Assembly: GCA_021841025.1 (NCBI GenBank)
Contig: JAKBWA010000019.1
Location: forward strand, 1-41,720
Length of the DNA stretch: 41,720 nucleotides
DNA from: Bacillota bacterium
Lineage (GTDB): Bacteria > Bacillota > Sulfobacillia > Sulfobacillales > Sulfobacillaceae
Reading direction: 5' to 3'
Numbering within the stretch: the stretch's first letter is position 1; each line of letters opens with the position of its first letter. Under the pieces are notes generated by a model. The model was not told where the DNA came from. It ran no database searches and was given only the letters and a program-made list of their open reading frames with translations. Below are positions 8,081 to 16,155 of this stretch, one piece after another. A program made the position numbers and the translations under genes.

Positions 8081-8426
8081 CAAATCCTCCTCTCGTGATA
8101 TATGCGTAGATTGTCCCGCGATCTTATAAGAGTTCAATGTTTCTTTCATATCCAAAGGACGCCCTGGTCCTGGCTATAAAAATTCGGGGTCGAAGACCTC
8201 TGAGTCCTCTTTGTGTTTCATAATCTTCCGCAATGTTCCGCGCAAGGCCACATCCAATAGAGTCATTGTAGCAAATACCCCAGCTCAAGGCGTAAGCAAA
8301 AAATGGCGGGGGGAATAAATTCGCTGAAGAAAAGAGGATTTTGTCGAAGCGAGTAGAAATAAATTAAGTTGCAATGAACACTAGACTTCAGAATTCATCG
8401 AACTCAGAAGGAAGGGGAGGGACGTC
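8081..8426. other. intergenic region before the first flagellar operon
   Basis: About 350 bp between the divergent membrane-protein gene and the first flagellar gene. No RNA or gene is evident. A Spo0A-box-like TTGTCGAA lies at 8341-8348, followed by AT-rich DNA with TAAATT at 8360-8365. The sigma-A elements are poor matches, so an activator-dependent promoter is possible. Confidence 0.4.
8341..8348 (+). promoter_or_regulatory. Spo0A-box-like site (TTGTCGAA)
   Basis: An exact match to the TGTCGAA core of the 0A box, about 80 bp before the first gene of the flagellar operon. A TAAATT starts 11 bp after it. The only other matches I found by eye are one before fliO (24799) and one inside a coding region on the opposite strand. 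Confidence 0.35.
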
Positions 8427-8879
8427 ATGAGTGATCAGCCGTTGTCCCAAGAAGAAATTGACAAGCTGTTACAGGCCGTGATTTCCAAAGAGAATGAAAA
8501 AGCCACACTAAGTGACGAACCCATTGCGGCGAAGGGATCAGAAGGAGCACAACCGAGCCGCAATTCCGGACGGACGGATCAGCCTATGATAGAGACCAAA
8601 ACCCCAAGAGGTGTCTTAAGGAACAAAGCGGATGCACAGCGGGGAAAATGGGGAGCGATTGTGGAATTGCAATTGCATTTTACGGCTGAAATCGGGACAG
8701 CTTCCTTGAAATTGGGCGATGTTCTGCAATTGGGGGTAGGCTCAAGGCTTCCCGTCAAAACCCGTTGGATGGAGCCTTTGGTTTTACGACTGAATGGGAA
8801 AACCGTGGGTTATGGCAGGGTGGTTTTGGTCGGAAATAAGTTTGGTGTTGAGGTAACCAGTTGGGGACGACTCGGCTAA
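8427..8879 (+). CDS. FliN/FliY-type flagellar switch protein (SpoA domain)
   Basis: 150 residues. The N-terminus MSDQPLSQEEIDKLLQAV is the conserved peptide that in FliM and FliY binds phospho-CheY. A polar linker (about residues 25-75) follows, then a C-terminal SpoA/FliN domain (ELQLHFTAEIGTASLKLGDV through GNKFGVEVTSW), as found in the switch complex C-ring. There is no CheC-like middle domain, so it is not a full FliY. It heads the plus-strand flagellar gene set and is followed 11 bp later by a TPR protein. A second FliN-like protein lies at 36046 after fliM, so this one may be a second C-ring subunit or a soluble CheY-P binder. Confidence 0.85.
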   Translation: MSDQPLSQEEIDKLLQAVISKENEKATLSDEPIAAKGSEGAQPSRNSGRTDQPMIETKTPRGVLRNKADAQRGKWGAIVELQLHFTAEIGTASLKLGDVLQLGVGSRLPVKTRWMEPLVLRLNGKTVGYGRVVLVGNKFGVEVTSWGRLG

Positions 8880-8890
8880 GGGGCTAAAGT

Positions 8891-10060
8891 ATGCGAACGC
8901 CATGGACCGTAATCATCAATACGTGGCCGTATTCTGCTGACGAGATCGAGAGAGCCATTGCGCCTTTGAGCGGATGGGCAGACAATATCATCTTGGCTGA
9001 ATTGGGGACGTGGCACCGTTCCTTGACCGCATTAACGTCGTTAGGACGGAATATCGGCATCTCGGAATGGATGGGCTCTTTTTGTCGGCAGCACGACTTT
9101 TTAATGCGCCAAGAGAGAAGAAACGGCACCGAAAGAGTTCTTTTCTTGGAGGGGAATGAAATCATCCGGAGGATGGATTTGCACCACCTGGAGGATTTGA
9201 GCAGCGGGGATGAGACAGCCTATTGGTTGAATATTGAGTCAGTTGCGCCAGATGCTGGGAAGAAGGAGATCAGGATTCTCAAACCGGTAGGGTGGCATGG
9301 ATTTGCCGGGCTTTACAAGCCCGATCCTTATCCGGGGTTGGCCGCATTCTGCCAAGATATCCGGGATACGGACGTTAGCCTCTTTCCGGCGCAAGAACAA
9401 GGGGAGACAAAAGCGGCACAGATGGAACAAATTCTGTCCCAAAATCTCATGCCTCCTTTGATTAAGGCCCGGTGGCTGATAGAAATGCGGAAGTTTGTTG
9501 AGGGATCGCGCGTGTTAAGGAAGGAGGCTTGGCCTCATATTGACAAGGATCAAGACTTTGTCACTTGGAAAATGCTTATGGCGGAAACTCTGCTGGGTTT
9601 GAGCAAGCCCTTGGCGGCTTTGCAGATGTTGGCACCATTAATGGCGGCATCACCCACTTGCGATAGGGGTTATCTCATGGGATTGGTCTTATATGAGCTA
9701 AACCGCTACGAAGAGGCATCGACCTATTTTTTTCAGTCCGGCACCGGGATGTTGGGAGACAGAGAATACCAGGCGCCTGGGGCGGATGGCTACCGGTCTT
9801 TATTGTGGGCAGCTGAGTGTTTAAACTTGGCCAAACGGCCTAAAGACAGTTTCGAGGTGTTAAAGCGCCTTTTGGAAGACTACCCGTTATTTCAAGAAGC
9901 GTGGACCTTCTTTTTCCGACTGTTTGCCGGCGCTCAACCCCAAGAGCTTTATGAGATTTTAACCCAATTTATGTCAGGGGGCAATATTTATGACGTGTTT
10001 GAGCATCTCAAAGGCTTAGAGGAAGAAGGAAAACGTTTCCGGCAATGGATTTTGCGTTAA
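8891..10060 (+). CDS. degenerate GT2 glycosyltransferase-like TPR protein
   Basis: 389 residues. The first 150 or so follow the layout of TPR-linked family 2 glycosyltransferases: DEIERAIAPLSGWADNIIL matches the usual SV..WVDEIVVVDTGS region, W..FCRQHDFLMRQ matches the DFA.ARN helix, and EIRILKPVGWHGFAG matches the E.RLFR....F.G.VHE strand. The metal- and sugar-nucleotide-binding acidic motifs are replaced: DTGS by ELGT and DADE by EGNE. The rest (about 180-389) is helical repeat, including GLVLYELNRYEEASTYFFQSG, a typical TPR. It is probably catalytically dead and kept as a protein-binding module. It sits inside the flagellar gene set, so a role in assembly or motor function is inferred. Confidence 0.55.
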   Translation: MRTPWTVIINTWPYSADEIERAIAPLSGWADNIILAELGTWHRSLTALTSLGRNIGISEWMGSFCRQHDFLMRQERRNGTERVLFLEGNEIIRRMDLHHLEDLSSGDETAYWLNIESVAPDAGKKEIRILKPVGWHGFAGLYKPDPYPGLAAFCQDIRDTDVSLFPAQEQGETKAAQMEQILSQNLMPPLIKARWLIEMRKFVEGSRVLRKEAWPHIDKDQDFVTWKMLMAETLLGLSKPLAALQMLAPLMAASPTCDRGYLMGLVLYELNRYEEASTYFFQSGTGMLGDREYQAPGADGYRSLLWAAECLNLAKRPKDSFEVLKRLLEDYPLFQEAWTFFFRLFAGAQPQELYEILTQFMSGGNIYDVFEHLKGLEEEGKRFRQWILR

Positions 10061-10063
10061 GAA

Positions 10064-10227
10064 AACCAGGAGCAGAAATTGTCGTCAGTAAAAGAAGGAT
10101 ATGGAAACAGCGTGTAGAAAAAAGCAAAGAGTAGCAATACAAAGAGTGGAGAATGTGGAAAGAGAAGGAAGATTAGACACAGGATGAAAATAATAAGGAA
10201 TGTAAGGAATAGAAAGGGGGAATAGCA
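10064..10227 (+). other. purine-rich spacer between two flagellar-locus genes
   Basis: About 160 bp that are strongly purine-biased on the plus strand (mostly A and G) with no open frame or obvious hairpin. It separates the TPR gene from the orphan gene and ends in AAAGGGGG, the ribosome binding site of the latter. It may be a degraded gene end or an unstructured leader. Confidence 0.45.
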
Positions 10228-10803
10228 TTGATAAATAAAACACTGGCATTTTTTGAAAATGGTCAAATCGTGCCTGTGACGACCCCAATTTTTCAATGCC
10301 CCAAAGCCAGACGGCGAGGCCGCAGACGCGAACAGGACCGGTATTTTCCGAATGGAGAACTTATTCCGAGCCGGAACGAATTGATTCAATTTATTCTCAG
10401 TCATGTTTTGTATCAGATTGACCCGGTACTGGGAGAGCCTATCTTTTGCAAACATATTATCAAACCCAACCGTGAGCGTAATCGTGAAAGCATGTATCAT
10501 GTGGTGTTGGGCCCGTTATCTTGGACAGGGGTATGGGAAGTTATCGGCAATCGCCGCATGTTCGATATTCATGCGGAATATGTCAAGGAAGAATCGACCT
10601 GGCTTCCACAAATTACGGTTTCTCCCGGTAATTTTATCGGTGTTGAAAATCTCAATGGGATTGAGCTTGATCCAGAACGCCTGCGCAACGAAATTATCGG
10701 AAGAAATTTCGTTACAGCTGACGAGTATGACTGGTTTGCCAATCCGCATGCTTCGGTAAGACGCCTGGCCATGGCCCAGGCGGAACGGGGAATATGGATG
10801 TAA
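10228..10803 (+). CDS. hypothetical protein in flagellar operon
   Basis: 191 residues from a TTG start preceded by AAAGGGGG. No known family is recognised. The N-terminal part has a basic patch (KARRRGRRR, about residues 27-35) followed by an alpha/beta region with many aromatic residues (YHVVLGPLSWTGVWEVIG) and an acidic C-terminal helix region. There is no signal peptide or membrane segment, so it should be cytoplasmic. It is co-directional with and lies between the TPR pseudo-glycosyltransferase and motA, suggesting a motility-related role specific to this lineage. The codon composition resembles its neighbours. Confidence 0.6.
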   Translation: MINKTLAFFENGQIVPVTTPIFQCPKARRRGRRREQDRYFPNGELIPSRNELIQFILSHVLYQIDPVLGEPIFCKHIIKPNRERNRESMYHVVLGPLSWTGVWEVIGNRRMFDIHAEYVKEESTWLPQITVSPGNFIGVENLNGIELDPERLRNEIIGRNFVTADEYDWFANPHASVRRLAMAQAERGIWM

Positions 10804-10828
10804 TCATCACAGAAAAAGTATGATGATG

Positions 10829-10836
10829 GCCGATAA
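10829..10836 (+). promoter_or_regulatory. sigma-28/sigma-D-like -10 element before motA
   Basis: GCCGATAA is an exact match to the sigma-28 -10 consensus, ending 19 bp before the motA ATG. The -35 region is only A-rich (GAAA at 13-bp spacing), so the match is incomplete. The same -10 with nearly the same distance to the start codon occurs before the small gene at 41158. Confidence 0.4.
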
Positions 10837-10855
10837 AGATCTTCGAGGAGGAGCT

Positions 10856-11692
10856 ATGCGCTTAGATGTCACGGCTATTGGCGGCATTATCTTTGGTGCT
10901 TTGGCTTTGGTTGCCGGATTTGTCTTGGAAGGCGGCAGGGCGGGAGCATTGGTTCAGGGCACAGCGGCCTTAATTGTATTTGGCGGCACAATTGGTGCTA
11001 CGGCAGTGTCTTTTTCGGTTGATGAGTTAAAGAAAGTCCCGGCCTTATTTCGCATGGGTCTGACTCGCAAAAAATTTGACCCCATTGTCCTCATCGACCA
11101 ACTGGCACGCTATGCCGATATTGCCCGCAGGCAACAGCCTTTGGCTCTGGAACCGGAAATTGAATTGACCCAGGATGAATTTTTGGGCAAAGGATTACAA
11201 CTTATTGTGGACAATCAGGATCCGACCTTAATGCGGCAAATGCTGGAGTCCGATATTTATGGCCGGTATTCCCAACAAAAAATGGGGGCCAGCATTTTCG
11301 AGCAGGCTGGCGGCTACGCTCCGACCATGGGGATTGTAGGAACCGTTATGGGATTGGTTCATGTGCTGGGAGAATTATCGGGTAATCCGAACAACTTGGC
11401 ATCCGCTATTGGCCTCGCGTTTATTGCCACGTTATATGGCGTGTCCAGTGCCAATTTACTATGGCTGCCAATGGCTAGCAATCTCAAGAATAAGGCCAAA
11501 CACGACCTCTTGATGCGCCAGATGAGTTTGGAAGGTCTCTTAGCCATCAGTGAAGGGATGGCCCCAAGCTTATTACGGGATAAGTTGATGACGATGATTC
11601 GTCCGTCAGCTTCTCCGGCACCGCAAGATGTCGCACAAGCTGAAACAATGGGAGCTCCACGACCTAAGGCGGGAACCCAGGAGGCATCATAA
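10856..11692 (+). CDS. motA: flagellar motor stator protein MotA
   Basis: 278 residues from the ATG at 10856, chosen because GAGGAGG lies 4 bp upstream; the frame opens earlier at 10820 without a ribosome binding site. MotA/TolQ/ExbB proton channel family: two N-terminal membrane helices (IGGIIFGALALVAGFVLEGG and GTAALIVFGGTIGATAVSF), a large cytoplasmic loop (about 55-150) that touches FliG, then two C-terminal helices with the conserved GGYAPTMGIVGTVMGLVHVL and an ATLYGVSSANLLWLP helix. It forms the ion-conducting stator with MotB, encoded immediately downstream. The Pro/Ala-rich C-terminal tail is typical of the family's variable end. Confidence 0.95.
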   Translation: MRLDVTAIGGIIFGALALVAGFVLEGGRAGALVQGTAALIVFGGTIGATAVSFSVDELKKVPALFRMGLTRKKFDPIVLIDQLARYADIARRQQPLALEPEIELTQDEFLGKGLQLIVDNQDPTLMRQMLESDIYGRYSQQKMGASIFEQAGGYAPTMGIVGTVMGLVHVLGELSGNPNNLASAIGLAFIATLYGVSSANLLWLPMASNLKNKAKHDLLMRQMSLEGLLAISEGMAPSLLRDKLMTMIRPSASPAPQDVAQAETMGAPRPKAGTQEAS

Positions 11693-11697
11693 CAACG

Positions 11698-12432
11698 ATG
11701 TGGGACGAAGATAAAGAAGAGAGCGGACACGACGGAGGCGGAATGATGCGCTGGCTAATTACCTATGCCGATCTTATCACTCTGTTGCTAGCCTTCTTTA
11801 TTGTGCTTTATGCCATGAACCGGACTCAGGAGATGAAATTTTCTCAGGTAACTCAGGCTTTAGCCCGGCAATTTGACTCCAAGAGTATAATTGGCCGCTC
11901 ACCCGGTCCTTCCATTATTAACGGCTTGTCGGGCACTCGCCAGGAACAGGCGAGTTTGAACCACTTAGCTCAAGAACTGCAGCACAAAATAAACCAGTCC
12001 AACCTAGCGTCCAAGGTCTCGGTGGCCACCACTATGCGCGGCGTGGAGGTCAGTCTCAACGCGTCCTTGTTATTTGCCTCCGGCTCCGCTCGCATTGCGC
12101 CCCAGGCTAAGAATTTGCTCTTTCATTTAGGCATAGTCTTGCGGAGTGTGCCTAATGACATCGAGGTGGCGGGGTATACCGATTCCACTCCCATCCGCAC
12201 ATCCAAATATCCAAGCAATTGGCAGCTCTCAGCCCAACGAGCCGCCAATGTGGTCTATCTTTTGGCCCATGTGCCCCGTATTAATCCGTCGCGTCTTTCT
12301 ATTGCGGCCTTTGGCCACTACCATCCTATTGCCAGCAATCGAACGTCACAAGGGCGCCGACAGAACAGGCGGGTGAATATTTTAATTCTCCGCTCGGACG
12401 TGGCCAAAGTGGCCATTGGCAACGGTCCGTAA
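11698..12432 (+). CDS. motB: flagellar motor stator protein MotB
   Basis: 244 residues: a short acidic cytoplasmic N-terminus, one membrane helix beginning RWLITYADLITLLLAFFIVL, and a C-terminal OmpA-like peptidoglycan-binding domain with GYTDSTPI and a QLSAQRAANVVYLL helix. Asp25 in the YADL motif is the expected proton-carrying residue. It anchors the MotA stator to the cell wall and closes the plug until bound to the motor. The AGGAGG is 13 bp upstream of the ATG, a rather long spacing. The start lies 5 bp after the motA stop. Whether it conducts H+ or Na+ cannot be settled, but an acidophile setting would favour H+. Confidence 0.95.
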   Translation: MWDEDKEESGHDGGGMMRWLITYADLITLLLAFFIVLYAMNRTQEMKFSQVTQALARQFDSKSIIGRSPGPSIINGLSGTRQEQASLNHLAQELQHKINQSNLASKVSVATTMRGVEVSLNASLLFASGSARIAPQAKNLLFHLGIVLRSVPNDIEVAGYTDSTPIRTSKYPSNWQLSAQRAANVVYLLAHVPRINPSRLSIAAFGHYHPIASNRTSQGRRQNRRVNILILRSDVAKVAIGNGP

Positions 12433-12503
12433 AATCCGGGATCGAACCTTGGTTTAGTAGTGGGTTTAGGAGATTGAAGGGAAATGAAAGGAGAGTCCAA
12501 ATC

Positions 12504-12866
12504 TTGGGACTGTTTAACACCTTAAGTAGTCAAAGTGTGATTAAGACACTCAATTTGTCGGCCAAATCGGAGGCGATGATTGCTAATAATCTGGCTAACT
12601 ACGACACACCCGGATATAAAAGCGAGAGCCTCTCTTTCCAAAAGCAATTGAACCAGGCCCTTGCTCAGGGAACTCAAGCCGTGGAGCGGGTCAAAGGCCG
12701 GGTGAGTGTCAATACGTTGTCGGTGCAGCCTGATTTAAACAGCGTGTCCTTAACGCACGAGACGACAGATTTGGCGAAAATTCAGCTGCTGTATCAAACC
12801 GCCGTGCAAGCGTTTAACTATAAAACCACGGAAATCAAGATCGTAAGTGAAGGGAGAGCTTTGTAA
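12504..12866 (+). CDS. flgB: flagellar basal-body rod protein FlgB
   Basis: 120 residues from a TTG at 12504 with AAAGGAGAG about 10 bp upstream; a TTG at 12474 would add ten basic residues and has no good ribosome binding site. The hallmark ANNLANYDTPGYKSE motif near residue 30 is the rod/hook family signature, and the C-terminal helix (DLAKIQLLYQTAVQAFNYK) matches the rod family. It is a proximal rod subunit exported through the flagellar type III apparatus, so it has no Sec signal. It is the first gene of the flgB-flgC-fliE-fliF set, 71 bp after motB. Confidence 0.92.
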   Translation: MGLFNTLSSQSVIKTLNLSAKSEAMIANNLANYDTPGYKSESLSFQKQLNQALAQGTQAVERVKGRVSVNTLSVQPDLNSVSLTHETTDLAKIQLLYQTAVQAFNYKTTEIKIVSEGRAL

Positions 12867-12868
12867 AG

Positions 12869-13282
12869 ATGTTCGATGCTTTAAATATTACATCCACGGG
12901 GCTTATGGCGGAATCATTGCGGCTGGGTTTGGTGGCGAACAATCTGGCTAACGCCACGACCACTCAAACGGCCACGGGTTTTCCTTATCAAAGCGAATCG
13001 GCGTTGCTCTCTTCCATGCCGGCTCGGAATCACGGGGCTTATAAAGGAGTGGGGCAAGGGGTGATGGTGCAAGCCATTGTATCCAGCCAGGCTCCCTTCC
13101 CCCAGGTCTATGATCCGACAAGTCCTTTGGCTAATAAGAAGGGATACATTTTGCAGTCAAATGTCAATTTGTCCACGCAAATGGTGGATATGGCGGAAGC
13201 CTCTCAGGCCTATCAGGCGAACGCCAATGCCTTTACGGCCGACAAGAACATGATTTTGAAAGCTTTAACTTTAGGAGCGTGA
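12869..13282 (+). CDS. flgC: flagellar basal-body rod protein FlgC
   Basis: 137 residues, starting 2 bp after flgB. It has the N-terminal rod motif variant (VANNLANATTTQTATG), a middle segment with GVMVQAIVSSQAPFPQVYDPTSPLAN (here a shortened form of the FlgC-specific V..I..D.SPF..VYDP.HPDA), and the C-terminal SQAYQANANAFTADKNMILKAL helix. It forms the proximal rod with FlgB, FlgF and FlgG. Usual length for the family. Tandem stops TGA TAA end the gene just before the fliE start. Confidence 0.93.
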   Translation: MFDALNITSTGLMAESLRLGLVANNLANATTTQTATGFPYQSESALLSSMPARNHGAYKGVGQGVMVQAIVSSQAPFPQVYDPTSPLANKKGYILQSNVNLSTQMVDMAEASQAYQANANAFTADKNMILKALTLGA

Positions 13283-13285
13283 TAA

Positions 13286-13579
13286 GTGATGAACCCTATT
13301 GGACTGACATTAACGAATCCGGTTCCCCTGAAGACTACGGCTGCACCATCCCCTGGCTCAGGAACCTTTGGCCAATTGCTGAACCAAGCTGTGAATCAAT
13401 TGGGGAATAGTCAAAATCAAGCTAATCAGGCTATCACCGGGGCCATGACCGGACACGTCAGTGTGACTCAAGCGATGGTGTCGATGTCCCAGGCTCAAAG
13501 TACTTTGGATGTGGCGGTATCCATCCGCAATAATGTGGTACAGGCTTATCAAAGCGTTATGAATATGCCTGTCGGGTAG
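13286..13579 (+). CDS. fliE: flagellar hook-basal body complex protein FliE
   Basis: 97 residues. The C-terminal two-thirds match FliE: FGQLLNQAVNQL, then SVTQAMVSMSQAQSTLDVAV and a SIRNNVVQAYQSVMNMPVG end typical of the family. FliE links the MS ring (FliF) to the rod and is the first substrate of the flagellar export system. The start is GTG at 13286 or ATG at 13289; TTAGGAGCG precedes both. Its place between flgC and fliF is conserved in many Bacillota. Confidence 0.92.
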   Translation: MMNPIGLTLTNPVPLKTTAAPSPGSGTFGQLLNQAVNQLGNSQNQANQAITGAMTGHVSVTQAMVSMSQAQSTLDVAVSIRNNVVQAYQSVMNMPVG

Positions 13580-13592
13580 AGATCAGAGGCGA

Positions 13593-15155
13593 GTGATGAA
13601 CCAGCGTATCAAAGAATACGGACAACAGATTCTTAACTGGTGGAAACGCCAAAGCTTAACCCAACGTCTGCGCCTAGGTGTCATTAGTGCACTGGCGCTG
13701 AGTGTGGTTTTGGTGCTGATTAACTGGGTTACTAGTCCCAACTGGCAACCCTTATATACGAATTTGAGTCCACGGGCTGCCGGGCAGATTACCACGCAAC
13801 TCACCCAAATGAAAGTGCCCTATCAACTGACCAATCAGGGACGCACGGTTCTAGTGCCCAAAGCCCATGTCAATCAGGTGCGTGTAGACCTGGCGGACTT
13901 AAATATTCCGTCCTCAACGGTGGGGATGCCACAACCCTTGCATTTTAGTTTGGGGGAGACCAACCAGGAGATTACGCTAACCCAGCTAGCCGATTTGGAA
14001 GCGACTTTAGCCCAGACCATTAATTCCATAAATGGAGTTCACAACTCGCGCGTTTTAATTAATCAGCCTCCCCCCGCGCTCTTTGGGGAAAGTGCCGCCA
14101 ATCCCACGGCATCCGTATTCTTGGATTTGAATCTGGGCGTGTCCTTAAGTGCGTCGCAAGTGCGCGGCATTATGAACTTGGTGGCGCATTCTGTTGCCGG
14201 CTTAACTCCCAAAGAGGTTACGGTCGTGGATCAGGCTGGTACGCTTCTATCGCAAAATGCGTTGAATAGCCAGCCGGGTTCGAGTATCACCGGGACCAGT
14301 CAGGCGGAATTAGCGGCAGAAGATCAGATCGACAATCAGATTGCGCAAAAGGTGACGTCCATGTTGGACCAAGTTTTGGGTCCGGGAGCGGCGGTCGTGC
14401 GTGTGAATGCGTCGTTGAATTTCAATCAGTCCAGTATTCATTCCATTTTATACGGCAAATCCGTCCTCTCCTCCCAGAAAGTCACGACCAAGACCACGTC
14501 TTCCAAAGGAGCGGCGGCAGTGCCGGCGGGAGCGCAGGGCAATACCCCCGCCTACCCCGTCACGACGGGAGCACTAGGACCGTCGAAATCTCAGAGTAAT
14601 AGCACGACATCCCATTGGCTGGTAGATAAGACCTCCACGAATCAAGTGGTGCCCGCCGGAAGTATTAACCGTATGACTGTGGCGGTTGCCGTGGACAAGC
14701 CCTTAAGCAAGGCTCAAAGCGCATCGCTCAAGAGCCTGGTCTCTTCGGCAGCGGGAGTGAATGCCAAACGGGGTGATGTGGTGACAATTATGGGACAGCC
14801 GTTTAACCGCACTCAGGTTAACCAAGCGTTGAAGCAAATGGCGCAAGCCCAAAAGATTCAGCAGATCCACCGGTATATCTTAGACGGGGTTCTGGGGTTA
14901 TTGGGTGTTATTCTGGCCATTTTGCTGTGGCGGGGCATTTCCAAATTGCGCCGGCCTATGCCGGGGAACTTTGAACCGGCTATGGCTGGTGCACCTGCCC
15001 AGTCTTTGTCTGTGACCGATCTGTTGAATGAAATCCGGCAAGCTAAAGAACCCAGCCAGGCTGAAATGGCCAAAGGACATTTACAGGAAATGCTGCAAAA
15101 AGATCCTGAAGGCGCAGCCCGTCTGATTAGAGCCTGGATTCAGGAGGATGAGTAA
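13593..15155 (+). CDS. fliF: flagellar MS-ring protein FliF
   Basis: 520 residues (GTG at 13593 or ATG at 13596). N-terminal membrane helix near residues 28-46, periplasmic ring-building domains with the SecretinN/YscJ-like NLSPRAAGQITTQL and TLAQTINSINGVHNSRVLI stretches, a low-complexity Ser/Thr/Pro insert (about residues 295-345), a second membrane helix near 430-450 and a cytoplasmic C-terminal tail that binds FliG. It forms the membrane ring on which the motor and export gate are built. Its last 8 bp overlap the fliG start, so the two are translationally coupled, as expected for proteins that assemble together. Confidence 0.95.
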   Translation: MMNQRIKEYGQQILNWWKRQSLTQRLRLGVISALALSVVLVLINWVTSPNWQPLYTNLSPRAAGQITTQLTQMKVPYQLTNQGRTVLVPKAHVNQVRVDLADLNIPSSTVGMPQPLHFSLGETNQEITLTQLADLEATLAQTINSINGVHNSRVLINQPPPALFGESAANPTASVFLDLNLGVSLSASQVRGIMNLVAHSVAGLTPKEVTVVDQAGTLLSQNALNSQPGSSITGTSQAELAAEDQIDNQIAQKVTSMLDQVLGPGAAVVRVNASLNFNQSSIHSILYGKSVLSSQKVTTKTTSSKGAAAVPAGAQGNTPAYPVTTGALGPSKSQSNSTTSHWLVDKTSTNQVVPAGSINRMTVAVAVDKPLSKAQSASLKSLVSSAAGVNAKRGDVVTIMGQPFNRTQVNQALKQMAQAQKIQQIHRYILDGVLGLLGVILAILLWRGISKLRRPMPGNFEPAMAGAPAQSLSVTDLLNEIRQAKEPSQAEMAKGHLQEMLQKDPEGAARLIRAWIQEDE

Positions 15156-16155
15156 AGTGCGTATGTCCGGTGCGCGCAAAGCCGCTGTATTGCTCATGGC
15201 TATTGGCAGTCAGAAGTCCTCTTTGTTGCTCCGTTATCTCCGACGTTCCGAAGTCGAAGCCATTACGATGGAAATTGCGAATCTGAAGCGGGTCGACTCT
15301 CAGGTCGTCGATGACGTCATCACCGAATTTTATGAGATGTCAAGGGCTGAAAAGCAATTGGCGGAGGGCGGGATTGATATGGCCCGGGATATGTTGGAAC
15401 GGGCTTTTGACGGGCCCAGAGCCCAGGAAATTCTGCAAAGACTGACCGGGTTTTTGCAGCGCCGGCCCTTTGAGGTTCTGCGTAAAGCCGACCCGAGTCA
15501 AGTTATGACCCTGCTGATGAATGAACATCCCCAGACCATTGCTGTGGTTTTGGCGTATATGGACCCGACTCAAGCTTCATCTGTGCTCTCCTCGTTGGAG
15601 CCCGAAATGCAAAGTGAAGTGGCACGGCGCATCGCGGTAATGGGCCGAGCGGCACCTGAGGTGATTAAGGAAATCGAACACTTGATGGAGAAGAAGCTTT
15701 CTAATTTGGCAGCGGAGGAGATTTCTGGAGCAGGCGGCATTAACGCTATTGTCCCGATTTTAAACAATACGGACCGCACATCTGAGCGCTTGATTTTACA
15801 ACGCCTGGAAGAATTTGATCCAGAGTTGGCGGATGAAATCAAAAACCGGATGTTTGTCTTTGAAAATATTGTGCAAATAGACGATCGGGCGATGCAAAAG
15901 GTCTTGCGGCGTGTGGATAATAAGACCCTGTCCATGGCTCTGAAGGGGACACCTCCAGAAGTCTCACAAAAGGTGATGCGCAATCTCTCCCAAAAAGCAT
16001 CAGATTTGTTGCGGGAAGATATTGAAGTTTTGGGTCCAGTCCGGATCCGGGATGTAGAACAGGCCCAGAGGGAAATTGTGAATGTCATCCGTCAATTGGA
16101 GGATCAGGGAGATCTGGTTATTTCCCGCGGGGAGCGTGATGATTTTGTCGTCTAA
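15148..16155 (+). CDS. fliG: flagellar motor switch protein FliG
   Basis: 335 residues. The N-terminal FliF-binding domain begins with KAAVLLMAIG, the middle domain carries the EHPQ motif (residues 126-129) that contacts FliM, and the C-terminal domain has a hydrophobic patch and the charged torque helix (IDDRAMQKVLRRVDNKTL), whose Asp/Arg residues face MotA. It is the rotor component that converts stator movement into rotation. The start ATG overlaps the fliF stop (ATGAGTAA). Length and motifs are entirely normal. Confidence 0.96.
   Translation: MSKVRMSGARKAAVLLMAIGSQKSSLLLRYLRRSEVEAITMEIANLKRVDSQVVDDVITEFYEMSRAEKQLAEGGIDMARDMLERAFDGPRAQEILQRLTGFLQRRPFEVLRKADPSQVMTLLMNEHPQTIAVVLAYMDPTQASSVLSSLEPEMQSEVARRIAVMGRAAPEVIKEIEHLMEKKLSNLAAEEISGAGGINAIVPILNNTDRTSERLILQRLEEFDPELADEIKNRMFVFENIVQIDDRAMQKVLRRVDNKTLSMALKGTPPEVSQKVMRNLSQKASDLLREDIEVLGPVRIRDVEQAQREIVNVIRQLEDQGDLVISRGERDDFVV

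Noticed and set aside
10057-10500. Minus-strand open frame opposite the purine-rich spacer
   Set aside because: Its residues reflect the complementary pyrimidine tract (Phe/Leu/Ser runs), and it opposes a better-supported gene.
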